Assembly: GCF_018842675.1 (NCBI RefSeq)
Contig: NZ_JAGTWO010000004.1
Location: forward strand, 3,906,001 to 3,970,000
DNA from: Candidatus Pantoea bituminis
Lineage (GTDB): Bacteria > Pseudomonadota > Gammaproteobacteria > Enterobacterales > Enterobacteriaceae
DNA length: 64,000 bases
Direction: 5' to 3'
The position numbers and the translations under genes were made by a program. The stretch's first letter is position 1. Each line of letters opens with the position of its first letter. Below, in pieces: positions 62,326 through 64,000 of the stretch. The notes beneath the pieces are model-generated. The model saw nothing but the letters and a program-made list of their open reading frames with translations, did no database searches and had not been told where the DNA came from.

Positions 62326-63099
62326 ATGCAGGGAAGCCGTCATGCCTTTAGTCTGATTACATGTTTGCTCGCGCTAGTGATTACGGCAATACTCATTGCG
62401 GCTTTTCACTTCAAGAAAAATTCCGATGCCTTGTGGCAAATCGTCAGCGAAAAGTGTGTACCACAATTGCAGCAAACAGGGCAGCCCAAACCTTGTGAAC
62501 GCGTTGAACTCGCTCAAGGCTATGCAATGCTGAAAGATCGCAATGGCCCGCTGCAATACTTGCTTATCCCTTTAGCGAAAATCACCGGTATTGAAAGTCC
62601 ACAACTGCTTAATCCCACCACGCCAAACTATTTTTCTTTTGCCTGGGCTCAACGCCATTTATTAGCACAACGTTATGCCGCACCGATTACTGACAACACC
62701 TTATCGTTGGCAATTAACGCTGAATATGGACGCACGCAAAACCAGCTGCATATTCATATCTCCTGTTTACGGCCAGATGTGCGACAGCGTCTCAACGCGC
62801 TGGCTCCCAGGTTAAACAGCGAATGGCAAACAGAGACGCTACATAGCCATCGCTATTTACTGCGTACGCTGACAACCGCAGAACTGGCGCAGCAGAGCGC
62901 TTTTATGCAGTTGGCAGCGGAGGTTCCGAATGCTCGGCATGAAATGGGGAAATATGGTCTGGCGCTGGCGAGCTTAGCAGATGGACGATTGGTGCTGATG
63001 GCGCTTGAGCGCAACTGGCTATTATTGAACAGTGGTTCGGCGGAAGAGTTGCAGGATCACAGTTGTAAATTATTGCGGCCAATAAAAAAGGCGACGTAG
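62326..63099 (+). CDS. cdh: CDP-diacylglycerol pyrophosphatase
   Basis: Hydrolyses CDP-diacylglycerol to phosphatidate and CMP at the inner membrane. The 257-aa protein has an N-terminal membrane anchor (about residues 10-30), a conserved YAMLKDRNGPLQYLLIPLAK stretch and the HIT-like motif QNQLHIHISCLRPDV. The C-terminal EELQDHSCKLLR matches E. coli Cdh. ATG at 62326 chosen (AGGA upstream); a GTG at 62302 is an alternative that adds eight residues. It follows sbp and is convergent with tpiA. Confidence 0.92.
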   Translation: MQGSRHAFSLITCLLALVITAILIAAFHFKKNSDALWQIVSEKCVPQLQQTGQPKPCERVELAQGYAMLKDRNGPLQYLLIPLAKITGIESPQLLNPTTPNYFSFAWAQRHLLAQRYAAPITDNTLSLAINAEYGRTQNQLHIHISCLRPDVRQRLNALAPRLNSEWQTETLHSHRYLLRTLTTAELAQQSAFMQLAAEVPNARHEMGKYGLALASLADGRLVLMALERNWLLLNSGSAEELQDHSCKLLRPIKKAT

Positions 63100-63108
63100 C
63101 CGCCGCCT
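63084..63108 (-). terminator. Terminator of tpiA
   Basis: On the minus strand aggcg-N10-cgcct followed by a run of six T, 12 nt after the tpiA stop and overlapping the end of cdh. Confidence 0.6.
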
Positions 63109-63119
63109 CTCATCGGGTA

Positions 63120-63887
63120 TTACGCGTTTTTCGCTGCTGCAGCGGCTTTGACGATCACGGTGAAAGCATCGGCTTTCAGTGAAGCGCCGCCAACCAGCGC
63201 ACCATCGATGTCTGGCTGAGTAAAGAGTTCTGCCGCATTTTTGTCGTTAACAGAACCGCCGTACTGAATGATCACTTGTTCAGCAATCGCGGCATCTTTC
63301 TTCGCGATATGGTCGCGAATGAATTTATGAACGGCCTGTGCCTGTGCTGGTGTAGCAGATTTGCCAGTACCGATAGCCCAAACAGGTTCATAAGCGATAA
63401 CGGCATCTTTAAAGGCTTCGGCGCCCTGAGTTTCCAGCACGGCGTCGATCTGACGTGCGCAAACTTCTTCGGTTTTACCGGCTTCGTTTTCTGCTTCGGT
63501 TTCGCCAATGCACAGAACAGGGATCAAGCCCGCGGCTTTTAGCACTGCATATTTCTTCGCGATGAACTCGTCGCTCTCTTTGTGGTACGTACGACGCTCA
63601 GAGTGACCGATGATGATGTATTTCGCGCCGATGTCTTTCAGCATGTCCGCTGAAACTTCACCGGTGAATGCGCCAGACAGATTTACGTCCACGTTCTGAG
63701 CACCCAGAGCAATGTGGCTACCGGAGATGGCATGTTTTGCCTGATCGAGGTAAATCGTCGGTGGCGCAATGGCTACACCACAACCTTCAACGCCAGACAG
63801 TTCTTTGCGCAGACCTTCGATCAATTCGGCGGTCATCTGCTTGCTACCATTCAACTTCCAGTTACCCATAACCAGTGGATGTCGCAT
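63120..63887 (-). CDS. tpiA: Triosephosphate isomerase
   Basis: Interconverts dihydroxyacetone phosphate and glyceraldehyde-3-phosphate in glycolysis. The 255-aa TIM barrel has the N-terminal [11 protein letters not shown] with the catalytic Lys, the electrophile His in IIGHSERR, the catalytic Glu with hinge in [14 protein letters not shown], and the phosphate loop [15 protein letters not shown] precedes the ATG. Completes the pfkA-sbp-cdh-tpiA neighbourhood conserved in enterics. Confidence 0.98.
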   Translation of the reverse strand: MRHPLVMGNWKLNGSKQMTAELIEGLRKELSGVEGCGVAIAPPTIYLDQAKHAISGSHIALGAQNVDVNLSGAFTGEVSADMLKDIGAKYIIIGHSERRTYHKESDEFIAKKYAVLKAAGLIPVLCIGETEAENEAGKTEEVCARQIDAVLETQGAEAFKDAVIAYEPVWAIGTGKSATPAQAQAVHKFIRDHIAKKDAAIAEQVIIQYGGSVNDKNAAELFTQPDIDGALVGGASLKADAFTVIVKAAAAAKNA

Positions 63888-64000
63888 TCTATCCTCCGCA
63901 TAACGCGTTCATGAAATAGCACTGCCAGCAGGCAGCGTTGTCTGCCAGACAGTATAGAGATCAAATGTGTTGATAGCTTTGCTTTTCGTCATTTTTGCCT

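Overview
The window is a stretch of enterobacterial chromosome, most likely from the Erwiniaceae (Pantoea/Erwinia-like). Almost every gene has a clear E. coli counterpart. The lipopolysaccharide (LPS) core genes, however, follow the Klebsiella/Serratia/Erwinia pattern (waaE, waaA, wabG, waaQ, wabH) rather than the E. coli one, and several E. coli neighbours are absent (the yihL-yihW block, dinD, gpmI). I see no rRNA, tRNA, insertion sequence, prophage, CRISPR array or recognisable defence system. The family assignment is inferred from gene content and protein similarity, not from a database search.

Layout. 1-5.7 kb: start of glnA with its sigma-54/NtrC control region, divergent typA, then yihX-yihY-dtd-fabY. 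5.7-17.4 kb: yicH, xanP, the gmk-rpoZ-spoT-trmH-recG operon, ligB and yicG. 17.4-21.8 kb: an AT-rich accessory patch with an orphan LuxR-type regulator, a half-length flippase remnant, an unknown 88-aa gene, two tiny overlapping ORFs, an SRPBCC protein and a D-threonine aldolase-like enzyme. 21.8-32.6 kb: lpxP, yicC, a DUF3574 lipoprotein, nupC, rph-pyrE with its attenuator, slmA, dut, coaBC, radC, rpmB-rpmG and mutM. 32.6-49.1 kb: coaD and the LPS core genes, in blocks around kbl-tdh, with hldD-waaF-waaC and an AT-rich cassette carrying the O-antigen ligase. 49.1-55.4 kb: yibQ-envC, yibN-grxC-secB-gpsA-cysE and trmL. 55.4-64 kb: cpxAR with divergent cpxP and the 3'-UTR small RNA CpxQ, a KGG-type stress protein, fieF, pfkA, sbp, cdh and tpiA.

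Functional themes. Most of the window is housekeeping: nitrogen assimilation, stringent response, nucleotide and CoA synthesis, cysteine and threonine metabolism, glycolysis and ribosomal proteins. A large share builds or guards the envelope: lipid A acylation, Kdo and heptose addition, outer-core glycosyltransferases, O-antigen ligation, EnvC/amidase activation and the Cpx stress response.

Sequence-quality warning. Ten conserved genes between 16.7 and 61.1 kb are broken by small indels: yicG, the SRPBCC gene, slmA, waaQ, a family-9 glycosyltransferase (two lesions), kbl, waaF, yibQ, fieF and pfkA. Nearly all lie in runs of one base. Adding back the missing base restores the expected protein, in several cases at the length I recall for E. 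coli. The pattern looks like sequencing error rather than real gene loss. I annotate these genes as CDS over their whole span and flag each lesion.

I did not find a convincing undescribed system. The best leads are the AT-rich patch at 17.4-20.3 kb with its mini-ORFs and orphan regulator, the apparent signal peptide on the DNA ligase LigB, unexplained hairpins in two long gene-free gaps, and two family-9 glycosyltransferases of unknown acceptor in the LPS region.
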